In this document: positions 18,823 to 28,190 of the stretch, piece after piece | How positions within the stretch are numbered: position 1 is the stretch's first letter | Layout: the number at the start of each line of letters is the position of its first letter | DNA from: an uncultured Bacteroidota bacterium | Lineage (GTDB): Bacteria > Bacteroidota > Bacteroidia > Bacteroidales > F082 | Length of the DNA: 64,000 nucleotides | NCBI GenBank assembly: GCA_903957365.1 | Contig: CAJBPB010000124.1 | Location: 1 to 64,000, forward strand | Direction of reading: 5' to 3' | Program-made: the position numbers and the translations under genes | Notes under the pieces: model-generated | What the model was told of the DNA's origin: nothing | Database searches by the model: none | What the model saw: only the letters and a program-made list of their open reading frames with translations

Positions 18823-19929
18823 ATGGAGATTAAAATTAAGGATATATTGCAGTCTATTCAGCAAATTGCACCGATTTCGTTGCAGGAATCATATGACAAT
18901 TGTGGCTTACTAATTGGCGATGAGGAGAATATCGTGTCAAAAGTTCTTGTTTGCATTGATGTAACTGAAGAAGTAATAACAGAAGCGATTCAAATGGATT
19001 GTGCGCTAATCATTTCACATCATCCGATAATTTTTAAGGGATTGAAGAAAATTGTTCCGAAAGGTCCGGTTGAACGTATTGTAATCCAAGCTATTTCAAA
19101 TAATATCGCTATTGCAGCGATGCATACCAATCTTGACAACAGTAATCTTGGAGTAAATTTCAAGATTGCTGAGAAAATGAAATTAGAATCCACCTCTATT
19201 CTGCAAGCCAGAGAAGGAATGTTGAAAAAGATAATTACTTTCTGTCCGGATTCATTTGCTGGTAATATTAGAAAAGCCATGACTGATGCAGGTGCTGGTC
19301 ATATTGGCAATTATGAAGAATGTAGTTTCAACATGAAAGGTGTTGGAACATTTCTGGCAAATAATATGGCATCACCTTTTGTAGGACAAAAACACAACCT
19401 GCATGAAGAACCGGAAACACGTATTGAAATGATTGTCCCTGATTATCATGTGCATAAAGTTGTGCAGGCGCTGGTTTCTGCTCATCCTTATGAAGAGGTT
19501 GCCTATGATATTTATCCTCTTGAAAATCATTTTCAAAATGCCGGTGCAGGTTTTTTGGGGATGCTTCCGGATGAATTAACTGAATTACAGTTTCTTGCGT
19601 TTGTGAAGGAGATTTTCGGGACTGAAACCCTGAGACATACATCCTTTACAGGGAAAAAAATCAAGAAAATAGCAGTGTGCGGTGGATCAGGCGCATTCCT
19701 GATTCAAAATGCAAAAGCTGCCAAAGTAGATGCTTTTGTAACTGCTGATATAAAATACCATGATTTTTTTGAGGTTGATGGAAGCATGTTATTGATAGAT
19801 GCCGGGCATTTTGAAACCGAACAATTTACAAAAGAATTGATAGTTGAATTGATTCGAAAAAAATTCCCTACCTTTGCAGTCCTGAATTCGGAAGTAAATA
19901 CCAATGCAGTGTGTTATTTTAATAAATAA
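18823..19929 (+). CDS. Nif3-like dinuclear metal-centre protein (YqfO/YbgI family)
   Basis: Member of the NIF3/DUF34 family, which forms toroidal hexamers with a two-metal site. Biochemical role remains unclear; GTP cyclohydrolase I type 2 is an annotation often transferred without proof. Seen in 368 residues: metal ligands HH at 66-67 in IISHHPIIF, HTNLDNSNLGVN, and the C-terminal ADIKYHDFFE and DAGHFETEQ. A central insertion of about 100 residues (roughly 130-235; PDYHVHKVVQALVSAHPYEE) resembles the PII-like domain found in the long YqfO form. The zinc-ribbon gene starts 12 bp downstream, a pairing common in bacteria. Confidence 0.9.
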   Translation: MEIKIKDILQSIQQIAPISLQESYDNCGLLIGDEENIVSKVLVCIDVTEEVITEAIQMDCALIISHHPIIFKGLKKIVPKGPVERIVIQAISNNIAIAAMHTNLDNSNLGVNFKIAEKMKLESTSILQAREGMLKKIITFCPDSFAGNIRKAMTDAGAGHIGNYEECSFNMKGVGTFLANNMASPFVGQKHNLHEEPETRIEMIVPDYHVHKVVQALVSAHPYEEVAYDIYPLENHFQNAGAGFLGMLPDELTELQFLAFVKEIFGTETLRHTSFTGKKIKKIAVCGGSGAFLIQNAKAAKVDAFVTADIKYHDFFEVDGSMLLIDAGHFETEQFTKELIVELIRKKFPTFAVLNSEVNTNAVCYFNK

Positions 19930-19941
19930 GTAATTATTTGT

Positions 19942-20742
19942 ATGGCAACGGAGAAAAAAACTGAGGTAGAAAAAAAGTTGAGTCATGTGCATCACGACGA
20001 CCAGCATGAAGTAAGTGTTGAGCAAAAACTGGTTGCGTTATATACGCTTCAACAAATTGATTCACAGATTGATAGAATAAGAATTATCAGAGGTGAATTG
20101 CCTCTTGAAGTGCAAGATCTTGAAGATGAAATTGCCGGATTGGAAACAAGAATTGAGAAGTTTGAGAATGAAGTTATCGTTTTAAACAATTCTGTGAACG
20201 AGAAGAAGCAGGGGATTAAAGATAGTCGCACCTTGATTGCAAAATATGAAGAACAACATAAAAATGTTCGCAATAACCGTGAATATGATTCATTGTCAAA
20301 AGAAATTGAATTTCAAAATCTTGAGATTCAATTATGTGAAAAGAGAATTCGCGAATTCACTATTTCTCTTGACGAAATTGGATTGCAAATTGATTCTGCA
20401 AAGGCAAAATTGACCGAAAGAAGTGCCGATCTTGATCTCAAGAAATCAGAATTACAATCAATTATCGAAGAAACCGAGAAAGATGAGCAGGATTTGATGT
20501 TGAAGTCAAAGAAAAGCGAAGAAATGATCGAGGATCGTTTGGTTATTGCATATAAAAGAATCCGTAAAAATGCCCGTAATGGACTAGCTGTAGTGCAGAT
20601 TGAGCGCGATGCCTGCGGTGGTTGTTTCAACAAAATACCACCACAGCACCAGTTGGATATACGTGTACATAAAAAAGTTATTGTTTGTGAATATTGCGGA
20701 CGTATTCTTGTCGATCAGGAAATCGCTGCATTATACGCATAA
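19942..20742 (+). CDS. Coiled-coil protein with C-terminal C4 zinc ribbon
   Basis: Cytosolic protein of unknown function from the C4-type zinc-ribbon family (CT398/CdsZ-like). Seen in 266 residues: a long charged coiled coil (about 30-200), then a zinc ribbon with CGGCFNKIPPQ and VCEYCGRIL giving four Cys ligands. Encoded directly after the Nif3 gene (12 bp gap) and before a strong terminator, so the two form an operon. Proteins of this type have been proposed as chaperones or adaptors for nucleic-acid or secretion machinery; the sequence does not decide this. Confidence 0.88.
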   Translation: MATEKKTEVEKKLSHVHHDDQHEVSVEQKLVALYTLQQIDSQIDRIRIIRGELPLEVQDLEDEIAGLETRIEKFENEVIVLNNSVNEKKQGIKDSRTLIAKYEEQHKNVRNNREYDSLSKEIEFQNLEIQLCEKRIREFTISLDEIGLQIDSAKAKLTERSADLDLKKSELQSIIEETEKDEQDLMLKSKKSEEMIEDRLVIAYKRIRKNARNGLAVVQIERDACGGCFNKIPPQHQLDIRVHKKVIVCEYCGRILVDQEIAALYA

Positions 20743-20763
20743 AGTATTGTATTTTATTTATGG

Positions 20764-20794
20764 AAAAGGGAGTGTCATTCGATGCTCCCTTTTT
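20764..20794 (+). terminator. Rho-independent terminator after the zinc-ribbon gene
   Basis: AAAAGGGAG pairs with CTCCCTTTT around a 12-nt loop, with T-rich 3' side, 21 bp after the stop codon. Confidence 0.75.
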
Positions 20795-20807
20795 GTATTT
20801 TTACCCT

Positions 20808-22307
20808 ATGATCCGTCAATTCATTCTATCAGTAATATTTTTATTTACTTCCATCGGATTGTCTTCACAACAATTTGACTTCAACAAGGGTTGTAATGAT
20901 GCCTATCAAAGCATTATTTCATTGCGTTTTGAAAAAGGAGAAGCTATTCTTACCAAAGAAAAAAGTGCGAATGCAGAAAACCTGATGCCGGTTGTTCTCG
21001 AAAACTATATCGATTTTTTTAAAATCTTCATTGCTGAAGATGAACAACAGTTTCGTCAGCTGGAGAGAAATAAAGACAAAAGATTGACGATTATACGTGA
21101 ACATGCCTGTGAAGAACCTATGTACCTTTGGTCACAAGCAACGATAAACCTGCAATGGGCGTTTGCCCGGATGAAGTTTGGAGAGTACTATACCGCTGCC
21201 TTTGAATTGAGAAGGGCTTTTTTGCAGCTTGAAGAAAATGAGAAGAAATATCCTGATTTTCTTCCAAATAAATTATTACTCGGACTGTTGCATGCTTTGG
21301 TTGGAAGTATTCCGGAGGATTACCAATGGATCGTGAGACTCGCTTCAATGAATGGTTCTGTAAATCAGGGTATTGATGAAATGAAGCATGTGTTGACCGA
21401 GTGCGAAAAACACGATGAATATAAATATTTGAAGGAAGAAGCCCTGTTTTTTCTAGGTTTTGCTGAACTAAATCTATTGGCTGAGCCAGATAATACCCTA
21501 ATGTTGTTGAATAATTTGAATTCATCAGATACAAGCAATTTACTCCTGGTATTTTTGAAAGCAACCATCGAAATGAGGACGGGTAACAACGATGCTGCCT
21601 TAAAAACATTGTCAGAAAGACCAAATGAACTAAACTATTATCCGTTTTATTATCTCAATTATCTGGAAGCGGAGACAAGGCTTAGAAAACTGGATTTGAA
21701 TGCGAAAAGTCTCTACACCAATTTTATTCTTTCATTCAAGGGTTTGAATTACAGGCAGGACGCAATCAGAAAATTGGCATGGATAGCCTTACTGGAGGGC
21801 GATTCATTAAATTATCAGGAATGGATATCACAAGTTCCAAAACAAACATCAGGACAAGTGGAAGCGGATAAGCAATCAGTTCTGGAAGCAGGAGGGAAGA
21901 ATAAACCAAATCCGGATTTGTTAAAATCACGCCTTTTGTTTGATGGCGGTTATTATTCAGATGCACTGAATGTTTTAAACCTTGCCGAAAGTTTGAGAAA
22001 TCATTCTGATCCTATCGTCAGGTTGGAATACTATTATCGGAAGGGAAGGATCTTCCATGAACTGAAAAAATATGATGAAGCGGTTTTAAACTACATGAAA
22101 GTCATCGATTCAGGTATGAATTCAAAGTTGTATTACGCAGCCAATTCAGCTTTGAAAATTGGTGAAATATATGAAGTCACCAACCAGAAAAAAAAGGCTG
22201 TAGAATACTACAACCTTTGTTTGTCATTAAAACCAGATGAATACAGATCAGGAATTCATCAGAAAGCGAAGGCTGGCATAAATCGCTTATCAGTAGATAC
22301 AGATTGA
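20808..22307 (+). CDS. Secreted tetratricopeptide-repeat protein
   Basis: Hypothetical protein of 499 residues. A signal peptide is seen (about 1-20, IRQFILSVIFLFTSIGLSSQ), so it is probably periplasmic or outer-membrane associated. The mature part is helical and rich in TPR-like patterns, clearest near the C-terminus (EYYYRKGRIFHELKKYDEAV, AANSALKIGEIYEVTNQKKK). Such proteins usually act as scaffolds; no catalytic motif is visible. The ATG at 20808 is chosen because the longer reading frame runs back through the terminator and lacks a signal peptide at its start. Convergent with the FadL-like gene. Confidence 0.75.
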   Translation: MIRQFILSVIFLFTSIGLSSQQFDFNKGCNDAYQSIISLRFEKGEAILTKEKSANAENLMPVVLENYIDFFKIFIAEDEQQFRQLERNKDKRLTIIREHACEEPMYLWSQATINLQWAFARMKFGEYYTAAFELRRAFLQLEENEKKYPDFLPNKLLLGLLHALVGSIPEDYQWIVRLASMNGSVNQGIDEMKHVLTECEKHDEYKYLKEEALFFLGFAELNLLAEPDNTLMLLNNLNSSDTSNLLLVFLKATIEMRTGNNDAALKTLSERPNELNYYPFYYLNYLEAETRLRKLDLNAKSLYTNFILSFKGLNYRQDAIRKLAWIALLEGDSLNYQEWISQVPKQTSGQVEADKQSVLEAGGKNKPNPDLLKSRLLFDGGYYSDALNVLNLAESLRNHSDPIVRLEYYYRKGRIFHELKKYDEAVLNYMKVIDSGMNSKLYYAANSALKIGEIYEVTNQKKKAVEYYNLCLSLKPDEYRSGIHQKAKAGINRLSVDTD

Positions 22308-22348
22308 GTCAAAAATAATATTTTACCAATTGGTTATCTCAATATGTT

Positions 22349-23809
22349 TTAGAATTTCATTCTGGCCGTCATCACGAAATTGTTTCTGATAATGGACTGA
22401 TTTGCAGCGTTTGTCGTGTAATTAGTTGATGAGTATAGATAATAATCTTGATTTGTCTTCGCATGTACATAAGCGAAATCCAAACCAAACCCGGCATCCT
22501 GATAACCAACCCCTAACGAATAGCTTTTTGTTGCACCATCATTGGCGTTGTTGTTATATGGACTTCCGTAGATTGAATAACCACCTCTGAAGGCGAAATT
22601 ACTGTAACGCCACTCAGTACCAAATCTTAAGTTTGTCGCTGAAGAATAAGTCTGTTTGATTGCATTATTTTCATCAAAGAAGTTATAATCAATCGCGTCT
22701 AATTTGGCAGTGCTATAGTCAACATATTCATAATCAACACTTAAAGTTCCTGATTTTCCGATTATTATGGCTGCGCTTCCCAATGCACGCAATGGGGTAG
22801 TGATATCATATTCATAGCTGCCCTGAGGAGAATCTTTTCGATTGTAAACACCGTCAAGTCGCGCATCTGTAGAAGTGTACCACGTGTCATGCATTCCATA
22901 ATACAAAGTGGGTGTATGAAATGCTGCGCCTATACGAAGCCATTCAACAGGCCAAGCGATCACACCAAGTTTGAGATTTACGCCCCAACCACGTGTTTCG
23001 AGGTACTCAGTATAACTCCAGTCTTCAAACCCGGGAATCGTATCGGCGTTGTCGTATTCAGTAAAAGTGGAAGTTTTAAAGTAGCGTGAATAGGGTAAAC
23101 CGAGTGTGGCCCCCACATAAAACATATCATTCAGGTTTGCTCCGACGGCAAACAGCCATTCATTGTTTGAACCTTTGAGTGTCTGGCTTTCCTGTTGCCT
23201 GATACCTCCCTGTGGCACAGGACTTGTGTACAATAAATAGCCATCCTGATCTCTAACAGTATCAATAACATACACATACCATGCCGGATAAATGTCAAAC
23301 GGGAAATCATTTTCTATATAGGCAGGATCTGTATTTCCAAGTTCATCAAGGTATACATCAACTTTTGAATGCTGATAATTATCACCTACGATGAAAGTTG
23401 AATTGTTGTATGTGTTGGTTCGGTTCATTCCAAATCCAAACTGATAGTACCTGAGCAAACTGCCAGGTTTCACAGGAGCTTTGGTGGTTGCGATTAAACC
23501 AACATTACTTAAATCAAAATTGGTTCGGTCATCTTGTCCATAAAATCCATTGTAATCCGATCCTGTTTGGCTATAAAATATCTCAGGTGAAATTGTAAAC
23601 TCAGATGTTCTGTAGAGACCAATACCAGCCGGATTGGTACTTAAGGTTGAAAAATCGGCTCCCAAAGCGCCAAAGGCACCTCCCATAGCCATGCTGCGGG
23701 CTGTTCCCTGATAAAATGTTTGTGAAAGGCGCAATACATCTGTTTCATTTTGTGCCTGCGTTAGCCCGAATATTGCTGCTAACAGTATGAAGGTCAATAA
23801 CTTTTTCAT
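22349..23809 (-). CDS. OmpP1/FadL/TodX-family outer-membrane protein
   Basis: Predicted outer-membrane beta-barrel of the FadL-like type, which in characterised members moves hydrophobic compounds across the outer membrane. Seen in 486 residues: signal peptide 1-19 (FGLTQAQ), the N-terminal hatch segment ARSMAMGGAFGALGADFSTLSTNPAGIGLYR typical of Bacteroidota members (in two overlapping parts around 37-67), alternating amphipathic strands rich in Tyr, and a C-terminal strand ending in Phe (MTARMKF), as expected for BAM-assembled barrels. Substrate unknown. Followed downstream on the other strand by the TPR gene; upstream lies the low-complexity lipoprotein gene on the same strand, 77 bp away. 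Confidence 0.85.
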   Translation of the reverse strand: MKKLLTFILLAAIFGLTQAQNETDVLRLSQTFYQGTARSMAMGGAFGALGADFSTLSTNPAGIGLYRTSEFTISPEIFYSQTGSDYNGFYGQDDRTNFDLSNVGLIATTKAPVKPGSLLRYYQFGFGMNRTNTYNNSTFIVGDNYQHSKVDVYLDELGNTDPAYIENDFPFDIYPAWYVYVIDTVRDQDGYLLYTSPVPQGGIRQQESQTLKGSNNEWLFAVGANLNDMFYVGATLGLPYSRYFKTSTFTEYDNADTIPGFEDWSYTEYLETRGWGVNLKLGVIAWPVEWLRIGAAFHTPTLYYGMHDTWYTSTDARLDGVYNRKDSPQGSYEYDITTPLRALGSAAIIIGKSGTLSVDYEYVDYSTAKLDAIDYNFFDENNAIKQTYSSATNLRFGTEWRYSNFAFRGGYSIYGSPYNNNANDGATKSYSLGVGYQDAGFGLDFAYVHAKTNQDYYLYSSTNYTTNAANQSIIRNNFVMTARMKF

Positions 23810-23886
23810 AATAAGATACTATAAGTTCAAATAACTTTTTTAAATCAATTTTAATAAAAATAATGAGTCAGAAGAATCAATCCGTT

Positions 23887-25278
23887 CTATCGACGTCCTC
23901 TGGATGAACCACTTGATGAAGAACTACTTGATGAAGAGCTACTTGACGAAGAGCTACTTGACGAAGGACTGCTTGTGGAACGACTACTGCTGTTCGAGTT
24001 TGAACTGCGCGAAGGACTGCTGTAACTTTCAGTTGAAGAACTTCTCGAAGGTGAAGTCCGTGTTTCAGTTGAAGTTGTTCGTGCCGGCTGTGATTTCACA
24101 GTAGTGGAGCGGTTTTTATTTTCAGTAGCAGCTGGTCTTGGTGTTGTACTGTTGTTTGGTTCATTCTGTGGACGAACATATTCTGAACTTGATTTTGGCT
24201 GACGAACACTAGGAGAGGTGTATGTCTTTGGCCTGTCTAAACGCTGCGTTCCGGAAGAAGAATTACCTGTGCTGGCCGGACGGTTATATTTGTTGCGGTA
24301 TTCATTTATTTTTTGGTTACTTGTCGGTCTGGCCTCTTTGGTTTGAGTAGCCGGACGACTGTTTTTTATCGCAGGATCCTGACGTGTTTCAGTTGCAGCC
24401 GGACGCTGAGCGCGGTTTATAGTTGTTGCACCATTCACTGCTTCAGGGATTGCATTGGAAGTTCCTCTTTTGCTGACATTCGATGAATTATCAATGGTGC
24501 TTCCGTTACTTGTTGCCCCTGGACGAACACCACGACCTGTTGCTATCACCTGATTACTTGATTTATTATCGCTCATTATCTTGTTATTCCCTCTGGCCGA
24601 TGTAGTTGAACCACTGTAGTTTGCACGAGGCCCATAATAATAACCGCCGCCACCGGCATAGTAACTGTTTCCATAATAACCATCGTAGTAACCATCATAA
24701 TAACCGTTGTTATATCCACTCCAGTAACTTCCCGGATAATAGCTGTACCATGGATCGTAGTATGGATAATACATGCCGTAAGGTGAATAACCGTAATAAT
24801 TTCCCCAACCATAATTAAATGACATACCGTACCCATAAGGATATCCAAAGCCCAAACTAAGACTTGGACTCATACATCCTGTGTAATAGCTGTCATAATA
24901 GCCAAAGCCAGAATAGTCATCGTCAAATCTCTTGAAACTTTGCTCATATTCTGAATCATAATAAGTTTCAGTTGTTGTATAAACGGTACCATCAGTTTCA
25001 GTTACGGTTTCGGTGGTCGAATAAGATGGTTTAACTTCCTGTGTTCCGATTTTGGTGGCTACACCTTCCTGATAGGATGCCTGGTAATCATATTCACTTG
25101 ATCCTGTGACAGCTGCAGTTGTTTGGGTTTGTTCCGTAGCTACCATCTGATCACTAGTCTTCCCTGTAGATTGTTTGTCTTTTCGTGAATAATAAACATC
25201 GTCATACACCTGATTGCTTGTTGAGCAGGCAGTGACTATCAGCGCAATGGCTACTGCAATAAGATTAATTCGTTTCAT
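23887..25278 (-). CDS. Low-complexity Tyr/Gly- and Ser-rich lipoprotein
   Basis: Predicted lipoprotein of 463 residues with a lipobox at ITAC-like IVTAC (Cys18). The mature chain has three parts: a Thr/Tyr/Glu-rich segment (about 20-120), a Tyr-Gly-rich segment (about 125-220, repeats of YYDGYYDGYYG type), and a Ser/Thr/Arg/Pro/Asn-rich tail that ends in about 20 nearly uninterrupted Ser before GSSRGRR. The Ser tail comes from about five 15-bp tandem units with mixed Ser codons (23911-23985). No enzyme domain is seen; a surface or matrix role would be a guess. Unusually for this window, a full AGGAGGA precedes the ATG. Similar Tyr/Gly/Ser-rich lipoproteins are often annotated only as hypothetical or vitellogenin-like. 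Confidence 0.75.
   Translation of the reverse strand: MKRINLIAVAIALIVTACSTSNQVYDDVYYSRKDKQSTGKTSDQMVATEQTQTTAAVTGSSEYDYQASYQEGVATKIGTQEVKPSYSTTETVTETDGTVYTTTETYYDSEYEQSFKRFDDDYSGFGYYDSYYTGCMSPSLSLGFGYPYGYGMSFNYGWGNYYGYSPYGMYYPYYDPWYSYYPGSYWSGYNNGYYDGYYDGYYGNSYYAGGGGYYYGPRANYSGSTTSARGNNKIMSDNKSSNQVIATGRGVRPGATSNGSTIDNSSNVSKRGTSNAIPEAVNGATTINRAQRPAATETRQDPAIKNSRPATQTKEARPTSNQKINEYRNKYNRPASTGNSSSGTQRLDRPKTYTSPSVRQPKSSSEYVRPQNEPNNSTTPRPAATENKNRSTTVKSQPARTTSTETRTSPSRSSSTESYSSPSRSSNSNSSSRSTSSPSSSSSSSSSSSSSSSSSSGSSRGRR
23911..23985 (-). repeat. 15-bp tandem repeat coding for polyserine
   Basis: About five consecutive 15-bp units (variants of ACTTGATGAAGAGCT on the plus strand) encode five Ser each from a mixture of AGT, AGC, TCA, TCT and TCG. 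Copies diverge toward the right. Confidence 0.8.
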
Positions 25279-25285
25279 TTTAGGT

Positions 25286-25292
25286 TCCTCCT
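25286..25292 (-). promoter_or_regulatory. Strong Shine-Dalgarno sequence, unusual in this genome
   Basis: Minus strand reads AGGAGGA, 7 nt before the lipoprotein ATG. Other genes in the window lack such a site. A small AACCC/GGGTT hairpin (25306-25319) lies just upstream in the same leader. Confidence 0.65.
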
Positions 25293-25325
25293 CTTATTTT
25301 GATTCAACCCCGCAGGGTTTTTTAT

Positions 25326-25333
25326 TAATTTTG
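25326..25333 (+). promoter_or_regulatory. Bacteroidota -7 box for proS
   Basis: TAATTTTG matches TAnnTTTG, 46 bp upstream of the proS ATG. Confidence 0.55.
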
Positions 25334-25379
25334 CGTTTTATTTACATCCGAAAAAATACAAATACTATACCAAAAATTC

Positions 25380-26852
25380 ATGGCAAAAGAACTTACTACA
25401 CGGGAAGACAATTATTCGCAATGGTATAACGATCTGGTAACAAAAGCTGGTCTTGCAGAAAATTCTGCTGTCAGGGGTTGTATGGTCATAAAACCCTATG
25501 GCTATGCTATTTGGGAAAATATGCAACATGCTCTCGACAAAATGTTTAAAGATACGGGTCACGAAAATGCCTATTTTCCACTATTTATTCCTAAATCTTT
25601 TTTTAGTAAAGAAGCGAGCCATGTTGAAGGTTTTGCCAAAGAGTGTGCCGTTGTTACACATTATCGCTTGAAAAACGATCCAAATGGTGGTGGAGTTATT
25701 GTAGATGAAACTGCAAAACTCGAAGAAGAATTAATTGTTCGTCCTACATCAGAAACAATAATCTGGAATACTTACCGTGACTGGATCCAATCATACCGTG
25801 ATTTACCCTTGTTAATAAATCAATGGGCAAATGTTGTACGTTGGGAAATGCGGACACGCTTGTTTTTACGTACAGCTGAGTTTCTGTGGCAGGAAGGTCA
25901 CACAGCACATGCCACACAGGCTGAGGCAGTGGCAGAGGCTGAAAAAATGCTCGATGTTTACGCAGATTTTGCTGAAAACTGGATGGCTATTCCTGTTTTA
26001 AAAGGTGTGAAATCGGCTAATGAAAGATTTGCTGGTGCTATTGAAACATACTGTATTGAAGCTTTAATGCAGGATGGAAAAGCATTGCAGGCTGGTACCT
26101 CTCATTTTTTAGGTCAGAATTTTGCCAAAGCGTTCGACGTAAAATTTTTAAGTAAAGAAAATAAACAGGAATATGTCTGGGCAACCTCCTGGGGTGTTTC
26201 AACACGATTGATGGGCGCGTTGGTGATGACGCATTCAGATGACAACGGTTTGGTGCTTCCTCCAAAACTGGCTTCTATTCAGGTTGTTATAGTTCCAATA
26301 TATCGCACAGAAGAGCAATTTGAGGCCATCACTGTTAAGGCGCTTGAAATTAAAAAATTGCTTGAAGAAAAGGGGGTCAGGGTGAAATATGATAACCGTG
26401 ACACACAAAAACCAGGTTTTAAATTTAGTGAGTGGGAATTTAAAGGGGTGCCTATACGTTTGGCAATAGGACCACGTGATCTTGAAAACCAGACAGTCGA
26501 AGTTGCAAGACGCGACACTCTGGAAAAGGAATCATTGCAAATGCAAAATATTGAACTGAAAGTAGTTCATTTGCTTGAGCAGATTCAGAAGAATCTTTTT
26601 CAGAAGGCACTTGACCTGCGTACACAAAAAACATTCAAAGTGGACACATGGAGCGATTTTTTGGTTCAGATAGAAAAAGGTGGGTTTCTTATGGCCCATT
26701 GGGATGGTACACCTGAAACCGAGCAAAAAATCAAAGAAGAAACGAAAGCCACAATACGGTTAATCCCTCTTGATAGTGTATCTGAAACTGGCAAATGCAT
26801 TTATTCCGGTAATCCTTCAAACAGAAGGGTTTATTTTGCCAGAGCTTATTAA
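25380..26852 (+). CDS. proS: Prolyl-tRNA synthetase, archaeal/eukaryote type
   Basis: Class II synthetase charging tRNA-Pro with proline. The 490 residues and the absence of the bacterial editing insertion mark the type 3 (archaeal/eukaryotic-like) form, which many Bacteroidota use. Seen: [15 protein letters not shown], motif 2 region [18 protein letters not shown] followed by [45 protein letters not shown], motif 3 [28 protein letters not shown], an anticodon-binding domain with [21 protein letters not shown], and the type 3 C-terminal zinc-domain region ending [10 protein letters not shown]. In that domain only one Cys ([10 protein letters not shown]) is obvious, so metal binding may be reduced. 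Monocistronic with its own promoter and terminator. Confidence 0.96.
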   Translation: MAKELTTREDNYSQWYNDLVTKAGLAENSAVRGCMVIKPYGYAIWENMQHALDKMFKDTGHENAYFPLFIPKSFFSKEASHVEGFAKECAVVTHYRLKNDPNGGGVIVDETAKLEEELIVRPTSETIIWNTYRDWIQSYRDLPLLINQWANVVRWEMRTRLFLRTAEFLWQEGHTAHATQAEAVAEAEKMLDVYADFAENWMAIPVLKGVKSANERFAGAIETYCIEALMQDGKALQAGTSHFLGQNFAKAFDVKFLSKENKQEYVWATSWGVSTRLMGALVMTHSDDNGLVLPPKLASIQVVIVPIYRTEEQFEAITVKALEIKKLLEEKGVRVKYDNRDTQKPGFKFSEWEFKGVPIRLAIGPRDLENQTVEVARRDTLEKESLQMQNIELKVVHLLEQIQKNLFQKALDLRTQKTFKVDTWSDFLVQIEKGGFLMAHWDGTPETEQKIKEETKATIRLIPLDSVSETGKCIYSGNPSNRRVYFARAY

Positions 26853-26877
26853 TTAATGGATGAATTGAAATACTAAT

Positions 26878-26919
26878 CAACGATTTTGAAACTGGAAATT
26901 CAAAATCGTTGTTTTTTTT
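26878..26919 (+). terminator. Rho-independent terminator after proS
   Basis: Thirteen-base-pair perfect stem (26878-26890 with 26899-26911) with an 8-nt loop, followed by eight T. It lies between convergent proS and the DUF5009 gene and points rightward after proS. Confidence 0.9.
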
Positions 26920-26931
26920 GCTTATTGGAAA

Positions 26932-28035
26932 CTATACTTTGAGAAAAATCTTTTGTCTGTAAAGGAAATATAAAAACAGCCATTTTGTTAACAGAACACA
27001 GAATTCGTAAAATGGCATCTCAAATCCTCCTAGTTCTGTATAGAATCCATGAATGAATATTTTAGCGACCATACCAAAATCAAAAATAGCGCTCAGAACG
27101 TAAATCGTTATTGGATTCATTCCGATGACAGTGAATGGGAAAGCCCATTTTGTATATCCTTTCACATCGATAAGCCAGTAAAACAGGCTGATTGACAACA
27201 GTGAAATTCCACTCGTGAGTGAAACGAATGAGCCGGTCCACAGGTATTTGTTGATCGGATAAATGAAATTCCATATCAGAGATAATACGATGAGCATGAA
27301 ACCGGTAGTAATGAAAAATTTTAATTTTTCAGAGTGACTGATTTGGCTCATGAGCTTATAACCAGCCAAAACTCCTGTTAAAACGCTGGTAATTGCCGGG
27401 AAATTGGTTACAATACCTTCATTATCTCCATAATTGTAACAACACATTGATCCAAGAAGCCAGCTTCGGTCGATATAACCAGCCAGATTCCCTTCCGGTG
27501 TCAGATTATAAGCCCCAAAGCCGGGTGAAGGAATCAAAAGAAGTATCAGCCAATAGCCAAAAGTCAATGAAACAGCCCAAATCAATTGTCCCTTCTGCCT
27601 GAAGTTCATAACAATGATAGATGCAAAAAAATAGGTAAATGCAATCCGATGCAATACACCTGTGTAGCGTAAGGTTTCAAAATTGAAATCGAATAATCCG
27701 TTATACACCATGCCCAGTATGTAGAGAAGTATGGTCCGGCGAAAAATATGATAATACATTTGATTTCTGGATGCGCCTCCGGCCAATCTTCTTGTTATTG
27801 ATAATGGCATGCTCAACCCCATGATAAAAAGAAACAACGCGAAAATAATATCATAAAACCGGAAACCTGCCCAGGCTGGATGATCAAGCTGATGCGCGAG
27901 ACCCTGAAAAAATGGTGTTCCAAAAAAGGTAAACAAGGTGATAAAAAATGCATCGCCTCCGGTAATCCAGAACATATCAAATCCACGTAACGCATCGATT
28001 GACAGAATTCTTTTTGTTTTTTCCTGGTTAATCAT
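26932..28035 (-). CDS. DUF5009 / HGSNAT-like membrane acyltransferase homologue
   Basis: Polytopic inner-membrane protein of 367 residues with about ten hydrophobic segments. The N-terminus carries the family signature RILSIDALRGFDMFWITGG, and FYDIIFALFLFIMGLSMPLS follows. This family (DUF5009, related to heparan-alpha-glucosaminide N-acetyltransferase and NagX) is thought to acetylate amino-sugars across membranes, and in Bacteroidota its genes often sit with glycan-use genes. Here no glycan gene is adjacent, so the substrate is open. The HGSNAT active-site His region was not assigned. Convergent with proS, divergent from mazG. Confidence 0.82.
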   Translation of the reverse strand: MINQEKTKRILSIDALRGFDMFWITGGDAFFITLFTFFGTPFFQGLAHQLDHPAWAGFRFYDIIFALFLFIMGLSMPLSITRRLAGGASRNQMYYHIFRRTILLYILGMVYNGLFDFNFETLRYTGVLHRIAFTYFFASIIVMNFRQKGQLIWAVSLTFGYWLILLLIPSPGFGAYNLTPEGNLAGYIDRSWLLGSMCCYNYGDNEGIVTNFPAITSVLTGVLAGYKLMSQISHSEKLKFFITTGFMLIVLSLIWNFIYPINKYLWTGSFVSLTSGISLLSISLFYWLIDVKGYTKWAFPFTVIGMNPITIYVLSAIFDFGMVAKIFIHGFYTELGGFEMPFYEFCVLLTKWLFLYFLYRQKIFLKV

Positions 28036-28170
28036 TGGTTATTAATAAATTACTTTATCATTCTGTTACTGTTATTCCTGTATGTAAATATAAAATATTT
28101 TATTATTTCCAGCCCTGAATATGATCATGATCTTCATTTTTCAATACAGGTCAGTAGTCTCCAAAAAAAC

Positions 28171-28178
28171 TAACTTTG
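28171..28178 (+). promoter_or_regulatory. Bacteroidota -7 box for mazG
   Basis: TAACTTTG matches TAnnTTTG, 12 bp before the ATG at 28191. It overlaps an in-frame TTG (28176), which therefore cannot be the start. Confidence 0.7.
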
Positions 28179-28190
28179 CCCAAAACTATT

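Noticed and set aside
21118-21624. 168-codon minus-strand ORF inside the TPR gene
   Set aside because: Antisense to a long gene with a signal peptide and TPR pattern; no recognisable protein features of its own.
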